Shown here in pieces: positions 11,548 through 23,400 of a stretch of DNA of 64,000 bases; the stretch's first letter is position 1; every line of letters starts with the position of its first letter. The position numbers and the translations under genes were made by a program. This stretch comes from Neonectria sp. B-13. Its lineage: Eukaryota; Ascomycota; Sordariomycetes; Hypocreales; Nectriaceae. The stretch covers positions 124,001 to 188,000 of the forward strand of contig NOKP01000045.1 in NCBI GenBank assembly GCA_002682825.1, written 5' to 3'. The notes beneath the pieces are model-generated. The model saw only the letters and a list, made by a program, of their open reading frames with translations. It did not search any database and was not told where the DNA came from.

Positions 11548-13731
11548 TCAGTTCTTATCGGCGCGCTCCTCGCGGATGCTCTCGACCCGTCCTGTCTCCG
11601 GCTCGTCATCAAGCCTCTTGACCTCTTCGGTCATGCCGAAGAGGTCGTCCATCTTCTCCAGACTGATACCCTTGGTCTCCGGAACGAAGAACCATACGAA
11701 GACGAACATAAGGAGGTCGAACGTCGCAAACATAAAGAACATGCCCTATGATTTTGGTCAGTACAGGACCTGAACCTTTGGCCAGGTGCCGGGGAAGATT
11801 GTCCACTTACATAGCCGGCGTTACCCATCGTCTTTGACATAGTGAGGACAGCTGGGAAACAAAGTTAGCGATCAAGTTTCGAATATAAGCAAATGGTTGA
11901 CCATACTTCGTGCAATAATGAAATTGAAGAGCCACTGCGTGGCAGCGCCAATAGCAACGTTCATGGCACGAAGACGTGCGGTGGGAATTTCACTGATGAG
12001 AATCCAGCAGCATGGACCCCAGCCGAACTGGAAGAGACTGTGGCATAGTGTGAGCGATTTTCAATGTTTAATGTTTGGCAATACGCCGGGGATGTAACAT
12101 ACGCAGCCCAGAGGTAGATGCAAGTGATGGCGACATATCCGAAAGCCGAGACCTATCGGATCACACCGTGTCAGCGCTCACAATCACAAAGCAAATAATG
12201 GGACACCGAGGTTTCCACGTACAGGTGCACCTTTCACCGGTGGCTGGACTCTGCCGTAGATGCCAATGATGTACATGACAACACCCTGCGCAATACTGGT
12301 CCACAGCAGACTGCGACGTCGGCCAAGAGAATCGGCGATGAAGACAAGGAAGACAGCGATGGCGGCCAGCTTGACGACACCATAGACGCCAGTGGCGAAC
12401 AGCGAGGAGTCAGTGCCAGTCAATCCGAGGCTCTGGAAGATCTGAGGAGCATAGTAGTTCTGCATGATCTAGTGTTAGCATATCTGCATCCATTACATAT
12501 TCACGGTGGCTGAATATTACAATAGAGTTGACACCAGTCATCTGCTGGCAGACCATGAGGGCGATGGAGATGAGTGCTCGCTTGCGGTTGCTGGGAACGA
12601 GGAACATCTCCTTGATGAGAGTGAGGCTGGTAGCGTCACCGACAAGACGACGCTCAGCTTCAAGCTGATCGGCCATCTCCTGGATCTCAGTCGAGACGTA
12701 CTCCGAGTCCGCGGGAAGTCTGGATCTAGGGTCAGGATATACACCACGCCGGTTCAGATGAAGGGTAGCTTACCCTCGAAGTCGGACCAAGAGCCTCGTG
12801 GCTTTCTCCCAATCATCCTGTCTAGCGCACCACCGAGGGCTGCATGTCTTGTCAGCGGGAACAGGCGTCGCAGATAAAGGGCGTGGTCAAACTGTACCTC
12901 TCAGGGGAAACAAGCATGCCAAAGATCAGGAACCTAAGCCGTTATTGGTATAAGTCGCTTTGGTGGACCACTCGAAATCGCTTACACGGCGGGGAGACCC
13001 TGAAGGGTGAGAGGAACGATGTATACAGCCGGGCCTTTGACGTGCAACGAGCAGCCATAGTTGATCCTGACGTTGAATATCAGTTAAAGCCTCCTTGAAC
13101 CAAAACTATGTGCGGGAAAATACATACCAGAAAGCAATCATGATGCCGAACACGATGAAGAGCTGGTAGAAAGCTGGACGGGGCTGTCAGCAATTACTCG
13201 TTTGAATCGGCGGATAGGACAAGACCAACCAGTCAAACCACCACGGATGGCACGCGGGGCGCACTCGGACACGTAGAGGGGAGTCAAGGTGGAAGCGGCA
13301 CCGACGCCGAGACCAGCCAGGAACCGACCGACATACATGACGGCGAGATTTCCATGGGCAGCAGAGGCGGCCTGGAAGACGACGCCGATAAGAGCAAGAA
13401 AACCAGTGCCGATGAGCGACAGGCGACGGCCGAAGCGGTCAGCGACCCAGTAGGTGAGGAAGCAGGCGACGAAGCAACCGGCCTGGAGGGTTGAGACGAT
13501 GTTCTGGCTCTGAGTGGACTTCTGGCCATCGTCGAGGTCGGCGTAGCCAAATCTCTCCTGGGCGGCCGGCATGGCGAGGATGCCGCCAATGGCGCCCGTC
13601 TCCCAGCCGAAAAGCATGCCACCGAAGCAGGCAGAGAAGACGAGGGCGAAGACGCGCCAGCCATAGACCTCCTGAGGGTCCTTTTTCATGGCCTCATTGC
13701 GAATGACGGCCCGGAGGATCTTCTCGAGCAT
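11548..13731 (-). CDS. MFS sugar transporter (quinate/xylose/arabinose permease-like), 11 exons
   Basis: The exons are 13230-13731, 13128-13173, 12986-13066, 12898-12933, 12774-12839, 12521-12725, 12223-12468, 12103-12152, 11907-12037, 11811-11851 and 11548-11745. All ten introns are 48-70 nt and every phase agrees, giving 533 residues. It is a sugar porter with an [17 protein letters not shown]1, DRFGRR after TM2, PESPRW after TM6, SLGRRR after TM8 and VPETKG after TM12, resembling the QutD/XtrD/STL-type group. A 40-residue charged C-terminal tail may serve in turnover. It ends tail to tail with the GH43 xylosidase, and its own promoter holds one GGCTAAA box and tandem CreA-type boxes, so pentose uptake is likely. 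Its intron density is the highest in the window. Confidence 0.93.
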
Positions 13732-14239
13732 GGTGGGCGGCTTGGAGCTGTAATGCTCTGGAAAGACACGGACACAAGGAGCTTTGGCTTATGCTCTGAG
13801 ATCAGGGTGTCTCTGTGCGAGTACAGGCACTGTTTCAAGATGAAGCAGAGAGGAGATGAGGAAAAGAGAGAAGGGCCAGGATGGAGATGGGTGAGGCAAT
13901 GCGACATTGATATGGACGGACGGTTGCACTCTCTTATGTCTCACCGCGTCAGATGAGGGGAAGCCCTGCAAACAAGCAAGGAGCCACACCATTTCGATCT
14001 CGGGATCAACCCCATAGGAGCCAGAAACACCTTGAAGTGAGGTGGTCCAAACATCCCCAGTCCTACCCCAGGTCTCGTAATTTCTCATTGGTATGAGCGA
14101 GGCGGCGCGGCGCGGCGAACAGGCCAGACTGGAGGGTTGGGGTAAACGACTACTACTCTTGGCAAGGATGGGGAGGGTGTGTCCAGGGCATGGCGCATAC
14201 GAAGTACACTGTACGGATACATGACGACTGTCCTGTTAT

Positions 14240-14246
14240 TTTAGCC
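14240..14246 (-). promoter_or_regulatory. XlnR-like box GGCTAAA
   Basis: Exact GGCTAAA on the coding strand of the downstream transporter, about 510 bp before its ATG. The same box occurs in the promoter of the neighbouring xylosidase. Confidence 0.45.
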
Positions 14247-14284
14247 TAATGCGGGGATCTCTGGGGAAGGGAGGTTAGTTAACT

Positions 14285-14296
14285 GTGGGGGTGGGG
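14285..14296 (+). promoter_or_regulatory. tandem CreA-like boxes
   Basis: Two abutting GTGGGG hexamers (SYGGRG consensus). Double sites are the arrangement usually needed for CreA/Cre1 repression. Consensus match only. Confidence 0.4.
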
Positions 14297-15485
14297 GTAG
14301 AGTACAGGACAGTGAGTGTCCGTCTGTAAGAGAGCTATTCTCGTGTGGGCACCACGGCTCTTTCGAGTCAATTCGCAGCCCAAAATGACGACCTGTCAAA
14401 TGCTTCACTAACAGCCCCGGAGTTCGGGAAGCCGCCTCCAGCTCGGCCCGGTGACAAGCCGTCGTATCGTGACGCGGTCCCCCGACAGTGCCAGCTCAGA
14501 TACAGCACTATGGAAAGGGGCTGTGGGGGGACAATAGGCAGGTCTGATTGGTGGGATATTATTTTCCTTGCCCCGTACCCCAATCCTCCCCAGACTTGTG
14601 GTTGGAGGTTAATTAATGAGCTTAAACAACAGTCGGCCGGGCTTGGCTGGATATTATTGGATTTCCTGCCCTTCATGCATCTCGGTCGCCAGCCACGTTG
14701 GAAAAGCAGCTGATTTTTCCGCCATCCAGAAAGCTCTTCTTCCACACGCTTTCATCGGAAAAGCACTCAGCCCAGATATCGGACGTCGGCTGCAAGGAAA
14801 GAGAGCATGTGCTGTGAGGTGCCAAGAGGAACAGACCGAAACAGAGTTAAATCGGCTTCAAATGTAAATTTGAAAGCGATGGCAGAAATGGGTCGTCTTG
14901 ATCAATCGATCATGTCCAAATTTGACTGAAACTAGCATCATTTGGCTCTCAAATTCACTGCCCAAGATGACGCTTCGGCTACCGTCCTCACTGACCTTAT
15001 CAGTCTCAATCCCCCTTTATCAAGCTCAGTAGACCAATTGTTGAAAGCGGCCCTCGGCCAATAAAAATACTGGACGCCGGCACCTTATCCAGATCTGCAC
15101 GATACTAGCCTAAAAGCTTCGTATCATGCCTTAATCCACCCGGTCTGATCTTTCAATGCTAAGCGCTTTCTTTATATTTTAGTTTAAATATAATACCTCA
15201 TCTACCCTAAAGAAGCTGTACCATAGACGGCTTATTATACAAACTCATCAAGCAGACCCTAAACGTCTAATCATATAAGCATAAATTCATCCATCTAATA
15301 GCTGCACTGTCATCGCCAAGGTGCCAAGGAATTGTCAGGTCGATCTATCACATTAACGAGAAACCCTAATTGCATTGGGACAATTTAGCGGATATCAACA
15401 GGACAACCATAGGTGGTACAATGTACGACTTGTACCGTAATGACACGATTGAGGGATAAATATAGGAGAACCGCAGGATATTCCG

Positions 15486-17549
15486 TCATGTGTCCTTCGG
15501 TCTTAGCCCGAAAGGATCCGCTAGATCCACCATTGTTTGCCAGAGCATTGCCTCATCGTTATCGGCAAATTTGCAGTCGCCTCTACCGCCGTCATTCCCT
15601 GCCGTACAACCTAAGAAGGGCCTGATGGATGGTTCGCATACCGTCCCTTTTGGGGGTAGGTCTCCTGTTTGGAAGTAGTGTCGTATTCTCTTTGCGGTGC
15701 ATAGTGACGGGGTCGAGTGCGAACAGTGCCCTTGAGAATCCTGCTGCAACACGACGCTTCCTGGGAACAGTGTTGAGACTCGGCGGGCATTCCGCAGCGG
15801 CGTCACTGTGTCGTGGGTGTTCCCGACAATGAGCAGTGGATGAGTCGTGTTTGCCCACTCTTGTTTCTCGAAGGTCAACCCGTGGCTCCACGCTGGTTGG
15901 GCGGTATAACCCAGACAAGCCAGCTTATTACGGGCCCAGCTGGAGCTGATCCATCGGCTCTGAGACTGCGCCACGGCGAGATACTCGTTGAAACTTTGAC
16001 GAGTCAATTCCACCGTGTTTCCGCTGTCCATGCACGAAATAGCCTGGAACGATCCAAAGCCCGAGACATAGGGGGCTTTATCAACCAGAGAAGGTCTCGT
16101 TGGCTGACATCCGGCTTTGTTGAGTGTTGCTTGTTTCGTGGCGATTATCCTCAACAGGGCCGGAGAGGACGTGTTTCTACTCTCGAGGGAGACGACCAAG
16201 TCGAAAAAGTCCTCTGCCACGGCGAAGGGGAAGTACATGCCGGATAGAAGCGCAAGGTGCGCATCACCGTAGGTGATAAATGCCGGACTTGCGCCATGAC
16301 TGCTCGTGTGAGAGGGGGCCATGGGGATTGGATTTTCTTTCAAGAACAGCAGGATTGTCGTAAGACGGGCCTCCACGTCAGCTGGCGAGGAGCCAGTATA
16401 GAGAGCGCATTTAACGGGGCCAGCTTGGAAACAGTACTCGCAGAACTTGGATATGATCTTGTCGGAATCCTGCAGTTGAGTGAGCCAATTGCCCGCGTAG
16501 TGGTCAGCTGGATCGACAACGCCGTCAATAACCATCCGGCTCACTCGGTCCGGGTGCATAGCCGCAAATGTCGCGCCGATGAGGGTTCCGTAGCTCATCC
16601 CCCAGTACTGCATCATTTCTTGGCCTGGCTGATAGGCCGTCCGCTCACTGATTTCGGTTGTGCTCTTGCGGTCTGGGTCTTGAACTCCCGAGAGAAGAAC
16701 GCTGGCTTCTTTCGCCCTCCACTCTCCATGCTTCTCGACAATCTGCACCATGTCTTCGACTGTCTGAGCTGTGTTTGAATGCTGAAGAATGCCCGTGCCA
16801 TTTTCGCCGTACGAACAACTAGCTCCAAGGGCTGCAGCTCTCGCCCATTCCATGCCGGTAATGCTCTCGCTATGCCACAACAGCCCGTAGTCAGGCAACC
16901 CGAGCAGCCACGCCCGCTGGTCAAACGAGTCTGCAAAGCACTGGAGGGAAGGGGTGGTGTTGTTGACGCCTCGTGGATCGAACGAGAGGATATCAAAATA
17001 CTTCCCGCCTACAGTGGTTGACTCGTTCGTATCTAGGAACGTAGGCTTATCAAGTATGCTTTGTACGTTCTTGCCATCCGTCAGGACTTGGTAGACTCCC
17101 GACTCGCCTGGGCCACCGGGATTCAACACAACTGGCCCTCCATATCGTGGATCAGTCACAGGGACCTTTGCCGGCAGCTTAATGATGGCGACGGCAGCAC
17201 GCAGACCGCTTTCGCCTGCGGTCGTTGAGCTGTTCCAGTTGAGCGGCACGGAGAGGCGCGCGCATTGGAAGGAAGAGAAACAAGGCACAAAATAGAGGGA
17301 CGTTTGTGGTGTGATGTCCTCCCAACGAAACTCGGGGTGCGGTTCATTGTCGTTTTGCTCATCAGACCATCTCCAAACGCCGGGCACTATGCTGCCAGGA
17401 TACGAGAACGAGGCAATTATCCATAACGAAAGGCAAACGAGCGGTATGTTGCTAAAACGGTTGCTCCTGAATTTTCTCAACAAAGCACTTGACGTAGAGG
17501 TCGCACGAGCATGACCCGGGGAGACGGAAGCGGGCCAAGGCTTTGCCAT
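15486..17549 (-). CDS. TAP-like serine hydrolase / S33-type peptidase (membrane-anchored or secreted)
   Basis: Single exon, 687 residues. Residues ~35-55 form a hydrophobic signal or signal-anchor segment after a Ser/Arg-rich start, so the enzyme faces the exterior or secretory lumen. The alpha/beta-hydrolase fold carries the oxyanion-hole strand VVLNPGGPGESG, the DILSFDPRGV segment, the nucleophile elbow WGMSYGT, an Asp in VGNTHDTVTP and the His in DSQGHCSH. The last part (from PLLIVGN to the Cys-rich end) is the TAP-like C-terminal domain of tripeptidyl aminopeptidase relatives. It likely removes peptides from free N-termini or acts as an esterase. No pathway link to its neighbours is visible. 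Confidence 0.9.
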   Translation of the reverse strand: MAKPWPASVSPGHARATSTSSALLRKFRSNRFSNIPLVCLSLWIIASFSYPGSIVPGVWRWSDEQNDNEPHPEFRWEDITPQTSLYFVPCFSSFQCARLSVPLNWNSSTTAGESGLRAAVAIIKLPAKVPVTDPRYGGPVVLNPGGPGESGVYQVLTDGKNVQSILDKPTFLDTNESTTVGGKYFDILSFDPRGVNNTTPSLQCFADSFDQRAWLLGLPDYGLLWHSESITGMEWARAAALGASCSYGENGTGILQHSNTAQTVEDMVQIVEKHGEWRAKEASVLLSGVQDPDRKSTTEISERTAYQPGQEMMQYWGMSYGTLIGATFAAMHPDRVSRMVIDGVVDPADHYAGNWLTQLQDSDKIISKFCEYCFQAGPVKCALYTGSSPADVEARLTTILLFLKENPIPMAPSHTSSHGASPAFITYGDAHLALLSGMYFPFAVAEDFFDLVVSLESRNTSSPALLRIIATKQATLNKAGCQPTRPSLVDKAPYVSGFGSFQAISCMDSGNTVELTRQSFNEYLAVAQSQSRWISSSWARNKLACLGYTAQPAWSHGLTFEKQEWANTTHPLLIVGNTHDTVTPLRNARRVSTLFPGSVVLQQDSQGHCSHSTPSLCTAKRIRHYFQTGDLPPKGTVCEPSIRPFLGCTAGNDGGRGDCKFADNDEAMLWQTMVDLADPFGLRPKDT

Positions 17550-18169
17550 GATGGGGTGATGGCGTAGCGCAAGCGCAGAGGCTGAAACGAGAATGAGGTA
17601 GTTCTCCGAGCTGAGGTCACGGTTGTGAATTTTGAGAGGGGAAAAGCGAAGTGTGGAGTTCCAAGGCTCCCTCGCCAGCAGGGTGACGCCGATATCTCCG
17701 ATGTTCCGATGCAGGGGGCTCTATCTCACTTCTGAAAGCTCCCGTCCGTCCCCAGTAAATCAGCAAGGTCAATTCTCAAATGTCGGAATTGCGAATTGGA
17801 GATCACCACGGGATGGACTGGCTTGCTTCACTCCGAATGTGCAAGAGTGCAGCTTCATTCCCACTCAAAAGCGCCCCAGATGACCATGTGCTTCAGGCCA
17901 AGTACAGGCTTCTCACAGACCTCGTCGACGCTCTTTCTTTTGTTTTCAACGTACGCAAGGACACCTGCCGCTCAGTTCGTGAACAGGTTTCAGGGGTGTC
18001 GCCACTTGACTGGCCATACTACAGAATCAATCCCGCTCAAAGCATAGCAGAGGAAATGTTTAATAATGGTATTACCGAGACTGGTGATCTACTTGGGGAT
18101 GAAGCCTCTCAGTTCTAAGAGACCCAGTAAGCTCCCCCGTCTTTGGAACTACCACCTGTTGCTGTTGAA
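17550..18169. other. intergenic promoter/3' region
   Basis: 620 bases containing the promoter of the TAP-like hydrolase and the 3' region of the DHA1 transporter. The plus-strand frames here (17632-18118) have no domain-like content. Nothing else is seen. Confidence 0.6.
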
Positions 18170-19990
18170 CTACTCTCCCACTTCTCTGTCGGTGTCCCAG
18201 CGCGCGTGCTTCATAATTCTCCAGCTCAGTGTTCGTTGACGGAGTTTCTTTCCCCAAAGGAATAGCGGAACCCAGAAAATAAGTACACCTCCACAGATGG
18301 CAGCCATTTCGCCGTATGCGACGATATACCCATGCTTGTCCACCCAAGGGTTTGTGTAGAAACCAAGCAAGAAGCCAAAAGCAGACTTAAACGCCAGTTG
18401 AGTCACAACAATCTCACCAGCGATCGGCCTGTAACTATCGATGGTGTAAACAAGCGAAACGTTTGTCGCCTGTGTAATGGAAAAGTTGACTGCTCGCATG
18501 TTAGTATTTGGCACGATAGTCTGCCAAGGATGGAGTTGCGGCCATACTTAGACCAATGCCAAGTGTTGGCACTATCCAGTGGAGCTGCTTCTGAATACCG
18601 ACCCCGTATAAAACCAGCGATAAGGGCCCAGTGATTACACTGATCATGATGGCGGGAAGTCGCATCTCCGGTTCGCGGATACCGCCGTTGCGCTTAGTAA
18701 AGTAGTCTGCGACCCAATCTGAAAGGTTTCCACCAAAGAAAATGCCCAAAAGGGCACCAATGACGCCAGCAAAGAAGCAGAGACCAGACTGCCAGGCCTC
18801 AAACCCGTATGCGGTAGAGAAAGCTGGTGCCACGTTGGACGTGATAGCCACGATGAACCCAATAGTTACGGACATGACCATGGTTGCCCAAAAGACCGGA
18901 GGTAGAGCAAGCAACAGAACAGGTCGGATGGTCATATTCAAGAGCGACTCCTCTGTGAAGGTTCCGTGGTACAGCTTCAGGCCCGGGACCAAGTATTCGC
19001 TGGCCTTTGCTTGACGACGCGATGCCCGCTCATGGTGTTGAGCGTTCCCTTCCTCGTCGGGAGTTTTGAGGTGGTAAGCACCAGACTCTGCATGTAACGT
19101 GGTAGTAATACCATGTGTGTCGGGACTGCGATTGTAGGCTGTTTCGGGGAAAGTGAAATACACAATCAACGTGACGGCTCCAATAAGCGCAATTGCGACA
19201 TAGTAGATATACCTCCAAGGGTTATACCTCACGATAAACCCATCGACGATGGCACCCAAGGCGACACCGAGATTCAGAGATGCGTTGTACAAGCTAGTAC
19301 GGTCGGGTTAATTACTGGAGGCGCAGAGCAGATGGCTGGAGGAGATAGTACTCACGCCGTGATTGTGCCTCGTTCGTGCAAGAAAAAGACGTCGGAAATT
19401 GTTATCGGTGCCAGGCATTCCGCAGCTCCAGCAGCAAACCCCATCACGATCCGCGCAACAAGGAAGTTGGCATATTCCTTGGCCACGCAACACCAAATGG
19501 CAGTGATGAGGTACATGGTGAAGGAGATTACATAGACTGGACGGCGGCCGTACTTGTTTGTGAGCGGCATCCAGACAAGATTTCCAAGACCTTGGAACAA
19601 AGCAGTGCAATTGAAGAAGTATGCCGTCTTTGCAATGGGAGAAGCCATCCCGGTCTCTTGCCAGTTGGGGAAAAAGTCTTGAGCGGTTTCTGCAATCGCC
19701 AGAGTCGGGCCAGCGGCCAGGAAGTTGCACAGAATCATGGCGAAGCATACTGCGACGGCGGTGTAGAGCTTGAAGGCTCTGGGCCTGGGATAGACATGTT
19801 AGATTGTAGGCCCTCAAGAATACGACAAGGTGACTCACCAGTTCAGGGGGTCTTTGGGGTCCTCGGAGGGAGACGGAATCAGGATGATTTCGTTTGTGAC
19901 GGCATCGCGAAGACGAACGTGTCCGAGAGTGGACACGCCAGTGTTTGCTGCCTCGGCGGCGCTGTCGGGTTTCGTTGGGATTGTAGACAT
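18170..19990 (-). CDS. MFS transporter, DHA1 drug:H+ antiporter type (Hol1/polyamine-multidrug-like)
   Basis: Four exons: 19839-19990, 19356-19784, 18548-19293 and 18170-18489. The introns are 54, 62 and 58 nt, the last with a perfect TACTAAC branch point. They give 548 residues. The start MSTIPTKPD is followed by the DPKDPLNWPR entry motif typical of fungal DHA1 carriers, then motif A as NKYGRRP after TM2 and about 12 TM segments. A charged central loop (residues ~240-310) separates the two halves. It should export toxic compounds or carry cationic metabolites with proton antiport at the plasma membrane. It lies head to tail upstream of the ABCA gene's 3' end, with no sign of co-regulation. 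Substrate unknown. Confidence 0.9.
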
Positions 19991-20497
19991 GACGCTGAGG
20001 AGGTGGTTTGCGAAGACACCATCAATCCGTGAGATGGGGATTGTTGAGGAGAGCCAAGAGGTTCCGGCTTGCGCCCAGGCTGGTTATAAAGACGCTTGCC
20101 GGGCCACACTCTTTTTGCGAAGCGTATTGTTGCTTGCACGTCGGTGGACCACAACCCGAGATCCATCTAGGGCCTCGCAGATCGTAGTCGATACCGTCCG
20201 GGATGTGGAGACGGAATGGGGTAGCGGCCTTCAGTTTCCAGGTTCCCCGGAATCCCCAAATCAGATTCTCCACATGCCGACCTGCCTGAAGACGAACTAA
20301 GCCGGATGCCACGTTAGTCCTGCAGTAGACTGACTAGCTGGTGCCCCCCTACCCGACATAAGTTATGTCGTCGTCACATTCACCAATTAACCAGATGCCA
20401 CATGCCCCAGGAATTTCTCAACGTGATAAAGCAATAATTAGTTATCTACTTTACTAAGAGTCCTACCCTAGCTATTGTGTGTGGACGCGTCATCTCG
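19991..20497. other. spacer between DHA1 transporter start and ABCA transporter stop
   Basis: 507 bases holding the DHA1 promoter and the 3' region of the ABC gene. No gene or repeat is seen. Confidence 0.6.
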
Positions 20498-23400
20498 CTA
20501 CCATTTCCACCTGAACTTCTTAGTCTTCTCGTTCTCCTCCTGCACATCACAATCCTTTACAATCTTCAGGAAGACCATCTCCAGCGTTCCCATCCCCACT
20601 GTATAGCAGCTAAGGCCGATGATATCCTTTTGCTCTTCCAGGGTTTCAATCAGGCGAAGAACACCACTCCTCCTATCCCTCACCATACTACCCGCTTCCG
20701 TTCCCTGGGTTTTCAATTCTTGAGGTGCCGAACCCGTTTGGGGAGATTTGTGCGAGTCAGCTGGGATCATGAACCGGATCTGCCCCCCAAGGTTCACGCC
20801 TTCGAACGTCGCGTCTGGAAACGTTTGCCGTATCCATGCCTCGACCTGTTCTGTTTCTCGTCGTGTGGAAGCTGGTGCCGTTGCTAGAACCAAGTGCGCC
20901 TCATACACGTTGCTGTAGCGCTGGCGCAATTCTTGGCTCGTGCCAATAGCAAGGATCCGTTTCGAAAGAATGGCAACCCGTGTTGCCAGCTCATCTGCCT
21001 CTTCCATTGAGTGTGTCTAAGAATCTATTAATTCACCATCGCCACGCATCAATGGCAAGAAGGAGGGAGTGTTTACTGTCAGGAGCACAGATCGACCTGG
21101 CGTGATGGAGGAGAGCATTTTCCACATTTCCCGCTTCGAGATAGCATCCATCGCTGAGCTTGGCTCATCAAGAATCAGAACGGTCGGGTTTCCTAGAAAG
21201 CCACGTTAGTTTTGTTCCAAATCCAGTCGGCCGCAAATCGCATAGAGTTCCCGCGGTGAAGGTTTTCAACAATTGAAGGATAGTGGAAGAAACCCACCCA
21301 GTAGAGCGATGGCAAGACTCAATTTCCTCTTGTTTCCTCCAGAGAGCTTGGATGTAAGACGTGACGCAAAGGGCGCGAGGCCAACCTTCCGTATAACCAG
21401 ATCTACGTCTTTTCTGATGTCTTTGATACCTTTCACACGAGCATAGAATAGAAGCTGCTGCTTAACACTAAGTTGATCCAAAGCATCAAACTGTGGACAT
21501 ACTGTAAATTTTGGTTAGGGGAGTGGCCTTTTAGCGTGCTGGAGAACATACCGCCAATATGTTGAAGTGCCGTTTGGGTGTTTGTCCGGACATCAACTCC
21601 CTGGACGTAGATGCTGCCTTGATCTGGGACGATCTCTCCCCGCATCATGTTCGTTATAGTTGTCTTCCCAGCCCCGTTAGGTCCGAGAAGTGCTTTTACG
21701 CGACGTCAGTACTACAGTAGCGTAGACAAGTGCATCATTCCCGGGGCCAAGTACCTAAGATTTCGCTTTCGCCGAGTCCGAGAGAGACGTCATCCACGAC
21801 CACTTTGCTCCCAAAGGTTTTTCGGACATGAACCATACGTAACAAGTCAGAGTGTGGGACATTGGATCGCACCGATCGCATTTCGATGTCATGGCCACTG
21901 GTTGCACTGGTCTCGTCGCTTTTAATATGCTTGGCAGGTGATAGTGAGAAGGAATATTGTCCATCCAACCAAAGAAGAGCTGGGAAAAGGTAGAGAACTT
22001 GAAGGCAGAGAAGCAGTATCGGGCCGCCATATGCATATATGGAACCTGGATAGGTAATCAGTTGGTTGTTACGACAGCCAACAGTCCAGACATTGAGCCC
22101 GATGGCCATGCCACGGAAGAGGTTAGCGACTGGAAATATCAAGCCGAGGAAGAATGTTACGCCATCCATGGTGAGAGTTGCGCTACTAGGGCTTGGATAA
22201 AAAGAAGCGAGCTTGGGGTAGTGTCAGCACTTGTTTGATAAGTAAATAGGGTGTAAGAGCTACCGTGAAAGCCATCACTGATAGGATGAACATCAATGCC
22301 ATAGCACAAAGCGTGAAGCCGAAAGCAGCGAGTTCTGATCGAGAAAAAAGTGAAATAATGTAGCCCCAAAGAATTGTCGAGATCCCATAAAGTAAGAACA
22401 CGGGGAATAGGTACGTCGAGTGATACCACTTTTGGATGTCAAGAGAAATGATCAAGGTGGAAAGGGCGGAAATTATGAGGACAAAAACTAGGTCCACCAG
22501 AATATGGGAAATCCACAGCGGGCAAGGACGAACACTGTTTGAGTATTGTAATGCCCTGACCTTCTGCAGCCTCTCATAAGCCGGATACAGAGCGAAAAAT
22601 GCCGGATAAAGGATGTGGAGTGCCGTAAGTAGCTTGTTCTGTTAACAATCACTCTTAAATTGGACTTTGGTGTAAACTTACGATAGCAGGAATCAGCCCT
22701 ATCCCGGAATCCATCTTTCAGCCTCCGTTAATACACATATATATAAGCATAGCTTGGAGACATGATTCACTTACTGGTATTGTAGAGCTGAAGTATGCAA
22801 ATGAAAGGGCAATCGGGACCCTGCTGTGAAGTTGACTCCAGAGATTCTGCATCAACATGGCCACATCAGGCCCAAGTTCCGCATTGTATGCAAATGTCGG
22901 CGTGTTAGACTTGTTCCCCATGTGGAGCGCGCCAGGTGTGATTTGATCCGACTTGTCCCGTACATGTTGCAAAAAGTCTTCCAAGCTGTTCTCGAAAATA
23001 AAATCATCTCCGTAATTCTTCATTTCGAACCGATCTCCAACAGGGAATGACGATATAGCGCGAAACAGAGTGTCATTAGCAGAATCGGGTCCAACCAGCA
23101 TCGACATGAAGTTGGAGCCTGCCTGGTCACTATAACCTCCAGGAAGTAGGTCTATGGACCATGGTTCATCAAGAAAAGATGGTTCCAAGTTAATACAAGG
23201 AGTGGGCTCGTAAGGAACTGGAGAGTTGACCATGAAATCAACTGCTGGGGTGAAGCCAAGCGGGATGACCATGGCGAGAACATACCACCAGTAGCTTTTT
23301 CTGAGAATCGTGAGCCGCTTGATGAGTAGTGCAGCGGTTTGTTGGTAGAAAGATGTGACAGTGCCTGAGGTGAGTTGACCATCGGTGGATTCGCTGGATT

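Larger units (their letters stand above)
13732..15485. other. promoter region of the 11-exon transporter and gene-free spacer
   Basis: About 1.75 kb without a convincing gene. It holds a GGCTAAA box on the minus strand (14240-14246) and two tandem GTGGGG boxes (14285-14296). The antisense frames at 14345-14745 look like chance ORFs. From 15110 to 15310 the DNA is AT-rich, as in a 3' or spacer region. Confidence 0.6.
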
